DNA of 33,851 nt, from the NCBI GenBank assembly GCA_002483425.1, contig DLHW01000058.1:1-33851 (forward strand). The letters are read 5' to 3'. The stretch's first letter is position 1, and each line of letters opens with the position of its first letter. The notes beneath the pieces were generated by a model. That model ran no database searches, was not told where the DNA came from, and saw only the letters and a program-made list of their open reading frames with translations. The position numbers and the translations under genes are program-made. The stretch is from Methylococcaceae bacterium UBA7658 (GTDB taxonomy: Bacteria > Pseudomonadota > Gammaproteobacteria > Methylococcales > Methylomonadaceae). Positions 7,987-16,413 of the stretch are shown one piece after another.

Positions 7987-9309
7987 ATGAAAACCGTGAG
8001 TTTGCGCTCCCAAATCAACATCAGGATTCTGCTGACGAGTATCGTCATCTTGATTTTCGGCACGGTGATGACTATTTGGCAAGCACGGATTTCGGTAAAG
8101 GCGGATTTGGATACTTCCCTAAATTTGGCGGCGCAACTCATTAAAATTAACTTATTTGAAGCGCCGTCACACGACCACCTGAATGTTCACCCTTGGTTGC
8201 CCCGTTTCGTCGCGCTCGAACAAACGCGTCATTTAACCATAGCAATGAAACAGGCGGACGGACGTGTGATAAATTTCGCCGGTTCCGGTAAACCGGCGCA
8301 CGACGCCCACCCTCCAAAATGGTTTATAAGATTAATTTCAGTTGAATCCCAAAAAATCGAGAAAATTCTCGCCAACGGCGAAGGCGAGCAAATAAACCTT
8401 ATCATCCAGGCTGATCCCATCGATGAAATTACCGAAGCCTGGCAAGAAAGCCAGGAGTTATTCGCCATCTTGCTGATAATGGCCTTATTGACCTTTATTG
8501 CGGTGAATTTAGTTTTTGTCCGCTCTTTCAATGCTATCAGCGTCATTGTCGGCGCGCTAAAAAGTATCGAACAAGGCCATTATCAGCAAAGTCTGCCGGA
8601 TTTTTCCACAAAGGAATACGATAGCATAGCTAAAGCCGTCAATCACATGACCGGCGTTCTGGCTGAAACCAGCAATGAAAATAAAGCGTTAACATTACAT
8701 TCGTTGCAAATTCAGGAAGAAGAACGCCGTCATTTGGCCAAAGAATTACATGACGAACTGGGCCAATCGTTGACCGCAATCAAAGTAATGGCGGCAGCCG
8801 CTAAAACGGAGAATGCAGATACCGGACAAATAGCCGACACGATTATTTCAGTATGCGAACACCTAATTTCAGTGGTGCGTTCAATGATGCGGAATTTGCA
8901 TCCCTTAGCACTTAGCGAACTCGGCTTGAAGGCCGGTCTGGAAGATTTAATCCATCAGTGGTCCCAACGGCATCCGGAACTGGCGTTGACACTCAATTGC
9001 CCGGAGTCTGTCGATAGGCTGGAGCAAAATATCACCATTCAAATCTTTAGGATCGTTCAAGAGTGTTTGACCAACATTATCCGGCACGCCAAAGCCGATA
9101 AGGCTCTTATCACATTAGCCATGCCGTCGCAAAACTTACTCTGTTTAGAAGTTTGCGACACCGGTTGCGGTTGTGCATTAAACGAAACCCGGAAGGGTTT
9201 CGGTCTGCTCGGCATCAGGGAACGCATTCAAAGTTTAGGCGGCGATCTCGCCATTGAAACCAAACCACGCCAAGGCATGAAAATTAAAGCCACCGTCCCA
9301 CTAACATGA
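7987..9309 (+). CDS. Membrane histidine kinase, NarX/LiaS-like (HisKA_3)
   Basis: 440 residues. Membrane spans lie at about 13-31 and 158-178, enclosing a ~125-residue periplasmic sensor region without a named fold. A HAMP linker follows (about 179-232), then the HisKA_3 dimerisation domain with His255 in ELHDELGQSL. The ATPase domain shows ECLTNIIRHAKA (N box), CDTGCG (G1) and KGFGLLGIRERI (G2), typical of kinases paired with NarL/LuxR regulators. The start ATG is 4 nt after the lipoprotein stop, and the stop overlaps the next gene's start in ATGA. The periplasmic region contains several His-rich segments (HDHLNVHPW, HDAHPP), which could bind metal, but that is speculation. The signal sensed is unknown. 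Confidence 0.92.
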   Translation: MKTVSLRSQINIRILLTSIVILIFGTVMTIWQARISVKADLDTSLNLAAQLIKINLFEAPSHDHLNVHPWLPRFVALEQTRHLTIAMKQADGRVINFAGSGKPAHDAHPPKWFIRLISVESQKIEKILANGEGEQINLIIQADPIDEITEAWQESQELFAILLIMALLTFIAVNLVFVRSFNAISVIVGALKSIEQGHYQQSLPDFSTKEYDSIAKAVNHMTGVLAETSNENKALTLHSLQIQEEERRHLAKELHDELGQSLTAIKVMAAAAKTENADTGQIADTIISVCEHLISVVRSMMRNLHPLALSELGLKAGLEDLIHQWSQRHPELALTLNCPESVDRLEQNITIQIFRIVQECLTNIIRHAKADKALITLAMPSQNLLCLEVCDTGCGCALNETRKGFGLLGIRERIQSLGGDLAIETKPRQGMKIKATVPLT

Positions 9310-9968
9310 GTTTGATTTCGATCCTGTTGGTTGACGACCATTCGATTGTCCGGGCCGGTTTCCGAATGTTGCTGGCCGCTGCTGGCGGCATCATAATTGT
9401 TGCCGAAGCGGAACGCGGCGAAGCAGCCGTGCAACTCTATATCGACAAAAAACCGGACGTGGTTGTGCTGGACTTATCGATGCCGGGCATCGGCGGTTTG
9501 GAATGCATCCGCCGCCTCTGCAGCCGGGACCCGCAAGCTAAAGTTCTGGTTTTTAGCGTCCACGATGAATATGTCTATGTCAACCGGGCTATTGAAGCCG
9601 GAGCCAAAGGCTATATCACCAAAAACAGCGCCCCGGAAATCCTAGTCGAAGCGATCCAGGCCATTGCAGAAGGACAGATTTATATCGAACCGGGTTTGGA
9701 AAAAGAACATCCCGGATCTTCCGGCAAGATGCCGGAAGAACTAGATTACCAGCGCATTATCAGCATGCTGACGCCAAAAGAATTTGACATCTTCCGCCTG
9801 CTGGCGAAAGGTTTGACTGTTCACAAAATTGCGGACGAAATGTGTTTGAGCTACAAAACCGTCGCCAACTACAGCACCCAAATCAAAACCAAATTCAAAG
9901 TCTCGACTATTGCGGAATTAACGCATATCGCCGCAGCATTCGGTATTTTTCAAAACACTGCATTGTAA
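9306..9968 (+). CDS. NarL/LuxR-family response regulator
   Basis: 220 residues, translationally coupled to the kinase by a 4-nt ATGA overlap. The receiver domain has Asp10-Asp11, phosphoacceptor Asp56 (VVVLDLSMPG) and Lys106 in GYITKNS. The C-terminal LuxR-type helix-turn-helix starts near LTPKEFDIFRLLAKG and contains the recognition helix around YKTVANYSTQIKTKF. It therefore has the standard kinase-to-DNA pathway, with the lipoprotein as the third partner. Targets are not evident. No other regulator gene is close, and the secreted protein at 10098 is the nearest downstream gene, separated by 129 nt. Methanotroph LuxR regulators named MxaB have a similar layout, but nothing here allows that name to be assigned. 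Confidence 0.92.
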   Translation: MSLISILLVDDHSIVRAGFRMLLAAAGGIIIVAEAERGEAAVQLYIDKKPDVVVLDLSMPGIGGLECIRRLCSRDPQAKVLVFSVHDEYVYVNRAIEAGAKGYITKNSAPEILVEAIQAIAEGQIYIEPGLEKEHPGSSGKMPEELDYQRIISMLTPKEFDIFRLLAKGLTVHKIADEMCLSYKTVANYSTQIKTKFKVSTIAELTHIAAAFGIFQNTAL

Positions 9969-10097
9969 GAAAAGCAAGGTAATACTACCTGCCAATCCAT
10001 CGATTTAAATGCTATACAGAAAGAGTTGATTTTATTCAGCTAGGGACGGCAAAAAACTAAGGCAGGAGAATTTTTCATCAGAATATCAGGAGGCTTT

Positions 10098-10790
10098 ATG
10101 GCTATTCGATTATTTCTTGTTTTTTCCTTTATTTTTAGCGGCTTCGGGTTTCAATCAGCAGTTGCCGCTATTGCAATCGATAATTTCAGGACCGGCTTAA
10201 CGCCACGAACTCCGATAGTTTGCAACGTTAACGACACGGTACAACCGGGTTCCATGGTCGGCGGAATCCGGCATACCCGGCTCATCGTCAACGAGGCGGG
10301 CGCTAGTTGTTCGGTTAGCAATAAATACCGTCAGACCGCCTCGATGCAAGTCAGGCCGTCCGCGCTCATCGTCAACAGCGACTTTAAGGTATTCCACCGG
10401 CTGGAAGTTTTTTACGGCCATGATGAACTTAAACAGAATCGGCCTTTGAATTTAGATTTGACGGAAGGCGGCTTAAATAACCGCCGTATCCGCATCGCCT
10501 TCGAAGCCATGGATTTAGTGGAAAACTTCAATATCGTGCTGTTCATGAAAGACGGTAGCGCCAGAAGCCAATGCAGCATTAACTTAAATCCGAGCACCAA
10601 TCCTTTTACAGTCGATTTTCCGTTGGATAGTTTCGGAGTTGCCTTGGGTGACGCCGATTACGCCGACGTCGACTATATTGCACTAATCTTCCAATCCGGA
10701 AGCGCGATGGGTTCCAATGACTTCGCCGTAAAATCAGTTACCGCGACCAGTGCGATCACGCCCGGCGTCTTAATTTCGACTTGCAGCTAG
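10098..10790 (+). CDS. Secreted protein of unknown function
   Basis: 230 residues with a clear signal peptide (MAIRLFLVFSFIFSGFGF..., cleavage near AVAA/IAID). A strong ribosome site, CAGGAGG, ends 7 nt before the ATG. The mature protein is acidic, rich in alternating polar and hydrophobic residues that suggest beta strands, and has few cysteines (about Cys42, Cys72, one in RSQCSINLN, one at the C terminus), perhaps two disulfides. There is no membrane anchor, sorting tail or known catalytic motif. The pattern resembles secreted beta-sandwich surface or matrix proteins, but I cannot name a family. It stands alone between the response regulator and a pseudogene, with a hairpin 28 nt after its stop. 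Confidence 0.82.
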   Translation: MAIRLFLVFSFIFSGFGFQSAVAAIAIDNFRTGLTPRTPIVCNVNDTVQPGSMVGGIRHTRLIVNEAGASCSVSNKYRQTASMQVRPSALIVNSDFKVFHRLEVFYGHDELKQNRPLNLDLTEGGLNNRRIRIAFEAMDLVENFNIVLFMKDGSARSQCSINLNPSTNPFTVDFPLDSFGVALGDADYADVDYIALIFQSGSAMGSNDFAVKSVTATSAITPGVLISTCS

Positions 10791-10818
10791 CATTTGACCC
10801 TGAATTTGGATTCATTAA

Positions 10819-10846
10819 GCTGGGTTGCTTGCCAAAGCAATCCAGC
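10819..10846 (+). terminator. Hairpin after the secreted-protein gene
   Basis: GCTGGGTTGCTT (10819-10830) pairs with AAGCAATCCAGC (10835-10846) with one G-U pair and the loop GCCA. This is a 12-bp stem without a U-run on either side. It probably protects or ends the 10098-10790 transcript; the missing U-tract leaves its role as an intrinsic terminator uncertain. Confidence 0.45.
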
Positions 10847-10907
10847 GTTGCGTATTCCCTATCTACGATTAACAAAACGATCGCATCATTCTGCTCAGTT
10901 TATTTAC

Positions 10908-11499
10908 TTAATAATCGACCGGCAGTCTCGCCGCTAAATCACCCCATTGAATGACAATGTCCGGCAAAATTTCAACTTGGGTTTCGCCGCATAACTCATA
11001 GATCTCGGGCTTGCCGTATTCGCCATCCTGTAGCGCATACACCGTCAAAACCCGATCGATTGGATGAAATCAGCCAATATTCGCGTACGCCGCGCCTTTC
11101 ATAAAGGTTGCGCTTTTAAATCTGGTCGTGCCCTGGCGTGGAAGGCGGCAAAACCTCAACGACCCAGTCCGGCGCGGAGCGAATACCGCGCCTATCCAGC
11201 TTATTGCCTTCGTATACCACCATAACCTCGGTGGACGACAGTATCGATTTGATCGTCTGCCTCGTCCCGCTTCGGCAGACGGACATCGACTGGTGCGATG
11301 AATGCGGGGCAAGTTTTACCGGCTAATTTATTGGCGGCTTGGCGAAAAATCTCGCCTGTCACATCCTGATGCGCTAAATCCGGCGCTGGCGAAATCATAG
11401 AGGCAATGCCGTCAATCAGTTCGTAGCGGGTATCGCCGGGGGCCATGTCAAATAATCGGCATAATAATGGTGTTGCGTATCCTTTAGCGCTAAACCCAT
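10908..11499 (-). pseudogene. Broken Uma2-family (DUF820) PD-(D/E)XK nuclease gene
   Basis: Joining pieces of three minus-strand frames recovers a full-length Uma2-type protein. It starts MGLALKDTQHHYYADYLTW (ATG at 11499), then GDTRYELIDGIASMISPAP, DVRLPKRDEADDQIDTVV, EVMVVYEGNKLD, APDWVVEVLPPSTP, and ends EILPDIVIQWGDLAARLPV with the stop at 10908. Lesions are visible: a frame change in a C-run at about 11440-11445, another near 11230 after DTVV, an in-frame TAA right after HDQI (about 11117), and an extra T near 11070 (TTTCATCC). With three shifts and a nonsense codon this is real decay rather than one sequencing error. Uma2 genes are common solitary, often mobile genes in bacteria and cyanobacteria; their role is poorly known. 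Confidence 0.88.
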
Positions 11500-11610
11500 G
11501 CAAACAACCTCGCGCGTTTATTTCACTAACTGTTCAAAATAGCAAAAGCATAACACAACACGGAAGCTCCCCGGTATTGTTTTCATATCTCGAAACAATG
11601 AGTTACAAAC

Positions 11611-12342
11611 TTATTCGACTGTTTGTCCAATCTTGCTGACATGTAAACCGCATTCTTTTTTGGTACTTTCTTCCCACCACCAACGCCCTGCCCGTTCGTG
11701 CTGATTAGGGAGAATAGGCCGGGTACAGGGTTCGCAGCCGATGCTGATGAATCCTTTGCTGTGCAGTTCGTTATAAGGCGTTTGGTAAGCTTCGATGTAA
11801 TCCCAAACTTGAGCCGATTTCCAATTTAGCAAGGGATTGAATTTCACCAATTGGTTTTTAGTTGTCGAAAAAACCGTATCGACATGGACTTCTGATATAT
11901 TCTGCCGGGTATCGAGGCTTTGGTCGCGGCGCTGACCGGTAATCCAGGCGTCAACCGTTGCTAATTTTCTTCTTAACGGTTCAACTTTGCGGATTTTGCA
12001 GCATTCCTCATGCCCGTCCGCATAAAAGCTGAACAAGCCTTTACGTTTCACGAACTCATCAAGAACCGCCCGGTCGGGTGTCAACAATTCGATTTCAAGC
12101 CCGTAATGGTTTCTGACTTTTTCGATGAATCGATAGGTTTCGGGGTGCAAACGTCCGGTATCCAGGGTAAATACCTGAATATCTTTCCTAATGTTTACCG
12201 CCATGTCGATCAACACAACATCCTCCGCACCGCTGAAGGAAATAACAATGTTGTCGAACAAAGCCAACGCTTTTTTTAAAATGAAACGGGGATTTTTTCC
12301 TGCCAGTTCTTGTTGTAATTGTTCGATATTGAGTGTACTCAT
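11611..12342 (-). CDS. cysH: Assimilatory adenylylsulfate (APS) reductase, [4Fe-4S] type
   Basis: Reduces APS to sulfite in sulfate assimilation, with thioredoxin as the usual electron donor. In 243 residues the PP-loop nucleotide site is SFSGAED (35-41). The cluster cysteines are Cys114-Cys115 (EECCKIRKVEPL) and Cys203-x-x-Cys206 (GCEPCTRP). The catalytic Cys231 sits in KKECGLH near the C terminus. The two cysteine pairs and the ERAGRWWWE segment mark the APS-using class, as opposed to the cluster-free PAPS reductase of E. coli. The ATG at 12342 lies 1 nt after the gshA stop, so it is the second gene of a gshA-cysH operon. Sulfite from this step leads to cysteine, the substrate of GshA. Confidence 0.93.
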   Translation of the reverse strand: MSTLNIEQLQQELAGKNPRFILKKALALFDNIVISFSGAEDVVLIDMAVNIRKDIQVFTLDTGRLHPETYRFIEKVRNHYGLEIELLTPDRAVLDEFVKRKGLFSFYADGHEECCKIRKVEPLRRKLATVDAWITGQRRDQSLDTRQNISEVHVDTVFSTTKNQLVKFNPLLNWKSAQVWDYIEAYQTPYNELHSKGFISIGCEPCTRPILPNQHERAGRWWWEESTKKECGLHVSKIGQTVE

Positions 12343-12343
12343 G

Positions 12344-13921
12344 TTACTGCTGGGAAAAATACTGCTGTAAGAATTCGTCGAAAGGCGGCTGCTGGCGGCT
12401 TTCCAATTCGCTTTGTTTTACTAAAGACTGTTGCGCCATCTCGTTGAACTGCCGGGTAAATGCTTCATCGGTTTGTTTGCCGTTGAAACAAGCCGCATGT
12501 TCGGCGGATTTCGACAGTGCGAAGCAACCGAACGGCTGGTCGTCCTGCTTCATGCTTTCGAGCATACGGGCCGATGCGGTAAGCTCCGGATTTTGCACCA
12601 GTCGCCGCTGCGCCGACAAAGCGCCGGTATAAGGCTTATCATCCCGATTTTCATCTAAAATAGCGCAAACGGCTTGCATAGAGTCGAGAAATTCACACGC
12701 CCAATCTTGCATTAAAATTTTGTTACCGTTCCGCTCCAGTTCGAGTCCCGGTTTGCGGCCGAAATTGGCGACCTGCAACTGGTTACGGTTATTGGTGTGA
12801 AAATCGGCTTCTGTCATGGGCGGGCTGTCGTGCAGCAGGCAGACCAGCAACAAGGCTTCGATAAACCGCGCTTTATCTTCGTCAATGCCGATAGGATTGA
12901 ACAAATCCAGGTCGAGCGAGCGCATTTCCACGTAACGTACGCCGCGACGCTTCAAGGCCAATGTCGGCTTTTCCCCGGATTGAGCGATTTGTTTGGGCCG
13001 GATAACGCTGTAAAACTCGTTTTCGATTTGCAGCACATTGGTATTCAGTTGCCGGTACTCGCCGTCAACTTTGACGCCGATTTTTTCGTATTCCTGATAA
13101 GGCGTGGCGATGGCGAGTCCCAAACTGGCGACATATTCCGGTAGCGAGTTGTAATTGATGCGAAGATTTGCCTGGTTTTTGCTTTTGTAGCCGATGTCGC
13201 TCATCCGCAAGGAAGTCGCAAAAGGATGGTACAGCGTTCCCGCATCGAACTCCTCAAACTGCGCCATCAATTGGGGTCGGCTTTTGAAGAAGCTTTTGCA
13301 GATAGCGGGCGAAGCGCCGAACAGATACAAGATCAACCAACCGATGCGTTGAAAATTCCGCACCAAGCCGAAATAACCGGCAGCGGTAAATTCTTCCAGG
13401 CTAATTCCGCTCTTTTCCTGTTGGTGCAATACCGGCCACAGCGTTTCCGGCGCCGAAAAATTAAAATGAATGCCTGCAATCGCTTGCATTGTCCTGCCGT
13501 AACGATGCCATAAACCGTGCCGGTAGATATGCTTCATCTTACCGATATTGGACGTGCCGTAATAAGCGATCGGGATACTTTCATCGCCATCGATCCCGCA
13601 CGGCATGCTGGTGCTCAGCAAAATCTCGTTATCGAGGTGGCTATAAACAAACTGGTGGATATTTTTCAGATACCCCAAAGTGTCCTTGATTTCCGTAAAG
13701 GGCGGCGTGATCAGTTCGATCAAGGCTTCCGAATAATCCGTTGTGATATAAGGGTGGGTCAACGCCGAGCCTAAGGCTTTAGGATGAGGCGTTTGGCTAA
13801 TCAAACCGTCTTTGGAAATACGCAAGCTTTCCTTTTCTATCCCTTTTAGCCCGCCGCAGATAAGATGTTGCCGGTTGTTTGCGATAAGTAGGTCAAGACG
13901 CGCCGAGTGCGTGTTATTCAT
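12344..13921 (-). CDS. gshA: Glutamate-cysteine ligase
   Basis: First enzyme of glutathione synthesis: joins glutamate and cysteine using ATP. The 525 residues from ATG at 13921 (MNNTHSARLDLL) are close to the E. coli length of 518. Family segments are present: GIEKESLRIS near the N terminus, TTDYSEALIELITPPF, GIHFNFS, NYNSLPEYVASL and RYVEMRSLDLDLFNPIG. The open frame continues upstream to 14266, but that stretch lies across recQ and has no family similarity, so 13921 is the start. No clear Shine-Dalgarno precedes it. A single nucleotide separates its stop from cysH. A minus-strand TATAAT at 13977-13982 predicts a start near 13970, inside the recQ promoter. Confidence 0.95.
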   Translation of the reverse strand: MNNTHSARLDLLIANNRQHLICGGLKGIEKESLRISKDGLISQTPHPKALGSALTHPYITTDYSEALIELITPPFTEIKDTLGYLKNIHQFVYSHLDNEILLSTSMPCGIDGDESIPIAYYGTSNIGKMKHIYRHGLWHRYGRTMQAIAGIHFNFSAPETLWPVLHQQEKSGISLEEFTAAGYFGLVRNFQRIGWLILYLFGASPAICKSFFKSRPQLMAQFEEFDAGTLYHPFATSLRMSDIGYKSKNQANLRINYNSLPEYVASLGLAIATPYQEYEKIGVKVDGEYRQLNTNVLQIENEFYSVIRPKQIAQSGEKPTLALKRRGVRYVEMRSLDLDLFNPIGIDEDKARFIEALLLVCLLHDSPPMTEADFHTNNRNQLQVANFGRKPGLELERNGNKILMQDWACEFLDSMQAVCAILDENRDDKPYTGALSAQRRLVQNPELTASARMLESMKQDDQPFGCFALSKSAEHAACFNGKQTDEAFTRQFNEMAQQSLVKQSELESRQQPPFDEFLQQYFSQQ

Positions 13922-13964
13922 GTTATGTGTTATGCCGTTGTCCGGATTTGTGCTAACTGTCCTG

Positions 13965-13982
13965 TATAATAGCCCCATTATA
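13965..13982. promoter_or_regulatory. Overlapping divergent -10 boxes for recQ and gshA
   Basis: A plus-strand TATAAT at 13965-13970 points to recQ (start near 13977). A minus-strand TATAAT at 13977-13982 points to gshA (start near 13970). The two boxes are 6 nt apart, so polymerase bound at one would block the other. The -35 elements on both sides are weak (a TTGTCC at 13939-13944 is 20 nt from the recQ box). Confidence 0.45.
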
Positions 13983-13990
13983 TAAAGGTA

Positions 13991-16165
13991 TTGGCTCGCC
14001 CGAAAAAAAATATCGCCGAAATGGAAACCCCGCAAACAAAAGCCCTTGATCTTCTCAATACGATTTTCGGTTATGAATGCTTTCGCGAACAACAGCAAGC
14101 CATCATCAATCACTTGATCGAAGGCCGGGACGCCTTGGTCATCATGCCGACCGGCAGCGGCAAATCCTTGTGCTTCCAAATTCCTGCACTGATACGTCCG
14201 GGTGTCGGCATTGTCATTTCGCCGCTGATTGCACTGATGCAAGACCAAGTCAATACTTTGTTGCAATTAGGCATCAAAGCAGCTTTTTTAAACTCTTCGC
14301 TATCCTTCGAAGAAATCCAACACACCGAGCGCCGATTGTTTAACGGCGAATTGGACTTACTCTACATTGCGCCGGAACGGTTAACCGGCGAGCGCACTTT
14401 GAGTTTGCTGGATCGCTTGCAAATCGCCCTGTTCGCCATCGACGAAGCACACTGCGTTTCCCAGTGGGGGCATGATTTCCGCGCCGATTATTTGCGCCTG
14501 TCCCTATTGCACGAACGCTATCCGCAAGTTCCGCGCATTGCCCTGACGGCGACAGCGGACGAACGCACCCGCAAGGAAATCCGGTTCCGGCTCGGACTCG
14601 AGCCGGCACGACTGTTCTTAAGCGGTTTCGACCGCCCCAATATCCGTTACCGGATCGTGCAAAAACAAAACGCCCGGCAACAATTGCTCGATTTTATCCG
14701 GTCGGAACATGCCGGCGATGCCGGTATCGTGTATTGCCTGTCGCGGAAAAAAGTCGACGACACCGCCGAGTGGTTAAACGGCAAAGGCATTAAAACCCTG
14801 GCCTACCATGCTGGTATGGACAATAGCCAGCGGCAACAGCATCAGCACCGGTTTTTAATGGAAGACGGCTTGGTAATCGTGGCGACCATCGCCTTTGGCA
14901 TGGGCATTGACAAGCCCAATGTCCGTTTTGTCGCGCATTTGGATCTCCCCCGCAGTATCGAAGGCTATTACCAGGAAACCGGACGCGCCGGACGCGACGG
15001 CTTGCCCGCAAACGCTTGGATGACGTACGGCTTGCAAGATGTCATTACCTTGCGGAGGATGCTGGCGGAATCCAACGCGAACGAAGTTCAAAAGCGCATC
15101 GAGTTCAACCGGCTGGACGCCATGCTTGCCCTGTGCGAACAAATCCATTGCCGTCGGCAAGCCCTGCTCGGTTATTTCGGCGACGCGCTGGAAAGCCCGT
15201 GCGGCAATTGCGACACTTGCCTGGAACCGGTCGAAACCTGGGACGGCACTTTAGCCGCACAACAAGCCCTGTCGAGCATCCACCGCACCGGTCAGCGTTT
15301 TGGGGTGGCGTATCTGGTCGATGTCTTACAGGGTAAAGCCACCGGCAGGATTACCGGTTTCGGCCATGACCGGCAATCGACATTCGGCATCGGTAAACAG
15401 TTGGATGAGAAGCAATGGCATTCGGTGTTTAGGCAACTCGTGGCGCGGAATTTAGCCGCCGTTGATTTCGAGAACTTCGGCGCGTTAAAGTTGACGGAAG
15501 CTTGCCGCCCCCTCTTGCGAGGGGAAGAACAACTCATACTGCGCAAAGATAACCCAGTTGAAAAAATAACAGAAGGAAAACCCGGTAAAACCAGTTATAA
15601 AAGTAAAAACCCGGACAGCTTGAGCTTGCTATGGGAAGCGTTACGGGAGAAGCGCCGGGAATTAGCTGAAATTCAAGATGTGCCGCCTTATGTGATTTTC
15701 CATGACGCAAGCCTGATGGCTATGATGGAACACCGTCCAGCAACGCTAGAACAATTGAATCTGCTGCCCGGCATCGGCAACCGTAAACTGGAGCGATACG
15801 GCAATCAATTTCTAGCCGTTATCCGCGAATTCACGGAAACCCATTCGACTCTATCCGATACGGCGGCTGAATCTGCGGAATTATTCAGGCTGGGATTCAA
15901 CATCCCGCAAATCGCCCAGCGAAGGACGTTACAAGAATCGACCATTTACGGACATCTGGCGCAATACCTTGAACAAGGCCAACTATTATTGGCCGATGTC
16001 GTGGACTTGCCGGAACGGGAAATCCGGCTGATTGAAGACGCTATTATTAACCTTCCCGAAAACCAAAAAAACGCCCTCAAACCGGTTTATGAAGCATTGG
16101 ACGGCGTTTATAACTACGGCATTTTGCGTTGCGTAAGGGCTTCTTTGCAGACTCAATCCGGCTAA
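13991..16165 (+). CDS. recQ: ATP-dependent DNA helicase RecQ
   Basis: 3'-5' DNA helicase of recombination and fork repair. The 724 residues show Walker A (MPTGSGKSL, about 52-60), DEAH box with the RecQ aromatic loop (IDEAHCVSQWGHDFR, near 150-165) and motif VI QETGRAGRDG (near 328-337). The RQC zinc ligands follow (a Cys in LALCEQI, then CGNCDTC), then a winged-helix region and an HRDC domain (LLPGIGNRKLERYG). A C-terminal extension (LFRLGFNIPQIAQRR...STIYGHLAQYLEQG) looks like a helix-turn-helix module that some RecQ proteins carry, making it longer than the 609-residue E. coli enzyme. The start is TTG at 13991, with AAAGG just upstream; the ATG at 14021 is a credible alternative. Confidence 0.94.
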   Translation: MARPKKNIAEMETPQTKALDLLNTIFGYECFREQQQAIINHLIEGRDALVIMPTGSGKSLCFQIPALIRPGVGIVISPLIALMQDQVNTLLQLGIKAAFLNSSLSFEEIQHTERRLFNGELDLLYIAPERLTGERTLSLLDRLQIALFAIDEAHCVSQWGHDFRADYLRLSLLHERYPQVPRIALTATADERTRKEIRFRLGLEPARLFLSGFDRPNIRYRIVQKQNARQQLLDFIRSEHAGDAGIVYCLSRKKVDDTAEWLNGKGIKTLAYHAGMDNSQRQQHQHRFLMEDGLVIVATIAFGMGIDKPNVRFVAHLDLPRSIEGYYQETGRAGRDGLPANAWMTYGLQDVITLRRMLAESNANEVQKRIEFNRLDAMLALCEQIHCRRQALLGYFGDALESPCGNCDTCLEPVETWDGTLAAQQALSSIHRTGQRFGVAYLVDVLQGKATGRITGFGHDRQSTFGIGKQLDEKQWHSVFRQLVARNLAAVDFENFGALKLTEACRPLLRGEEQLILRKDNPVEKITEGKPGKTSYKSKNPDSLSLLWEALREKRRELAEIQDVPPYVIFHDASLMAMMEHRPATLEQLNLLPGIGNRKLERYGNQFLAVIREFTETHSTLSDTAAESAELFRLGFNIPQIAQRRTLQESTIYGHLAQYLEQGQLLLADVVDLPEREIRLIEDAIINLPENQKNALKPVYEALDGVYNYGILRCVRASLQTQSG

Positions 16166-16205
16166 ACATACCTTAATCGCGCATAACGGGCAAAATATGT
16201 TTAGC
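16161..16205. repeat. Inverted repeat at the recQ stop codon
   Basis: GCTAAACATA (16161-16170) and TATGTTTAGC (16196-16205) are perfect 10-bp arms around 25 nt. The left arm contains the recQ TAA. No U-run follows. Could stabilise the 3' end of the recQ message. Confidence 0.5.
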
Positions 16206-16238
16206 GCACCTTACGCATTTAAGTGTTTGAAGATCATT

Positions 16239-16364
16239 AAAAAGCCAAGAGAAAAGCCAGGTACAAAATCTCGGCGCCGCCGTCTCGTCCATTGATAATG
16301 AGAGACCTTTGCATTGCTCTATGCCGTGCAAAGGTCTCTGACTATTAAGTTCGATGGCTTTTTT
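16239..16364. repeat. Nested inverted repeats between convergent recQ and tamB
   Basis: Inner arms AGAGACCTTTGCA (16301-16313) and TGCAAAGGTCTCT (16327-16339) are a perfect 13-bp dyad with a 13-nt loop. They are flanked by AAAAAGCCA (16239-16247) and TGGCTTTTT (16355-16363). On the plus strand the outer arm ends in a T-run, so the structure may end recQ transcription. The inner dyad could serve both strands. It might also be a small mobile-element remnant; only one copy is in the window. Confidence 0.55.
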
Positions 16365-16413
16365 AGCATTAAAATACCTCGCGTTTCTGTCATGTTATCC
16401 TTTTGCTAAATCT

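Noticed and set aside
9306..9968. Naming the NarL-type regulator mxaB
   Set aside because: Layout is similar, but no methanol-dehydrogenase gene is nearby and no specific residues support the name.
13922..14266. N-terminal extension of gshA up to 14266
   Set aside because: It lies antisense to the recQ start, has no family similarity, and the family start MNNTHS is at 13921.
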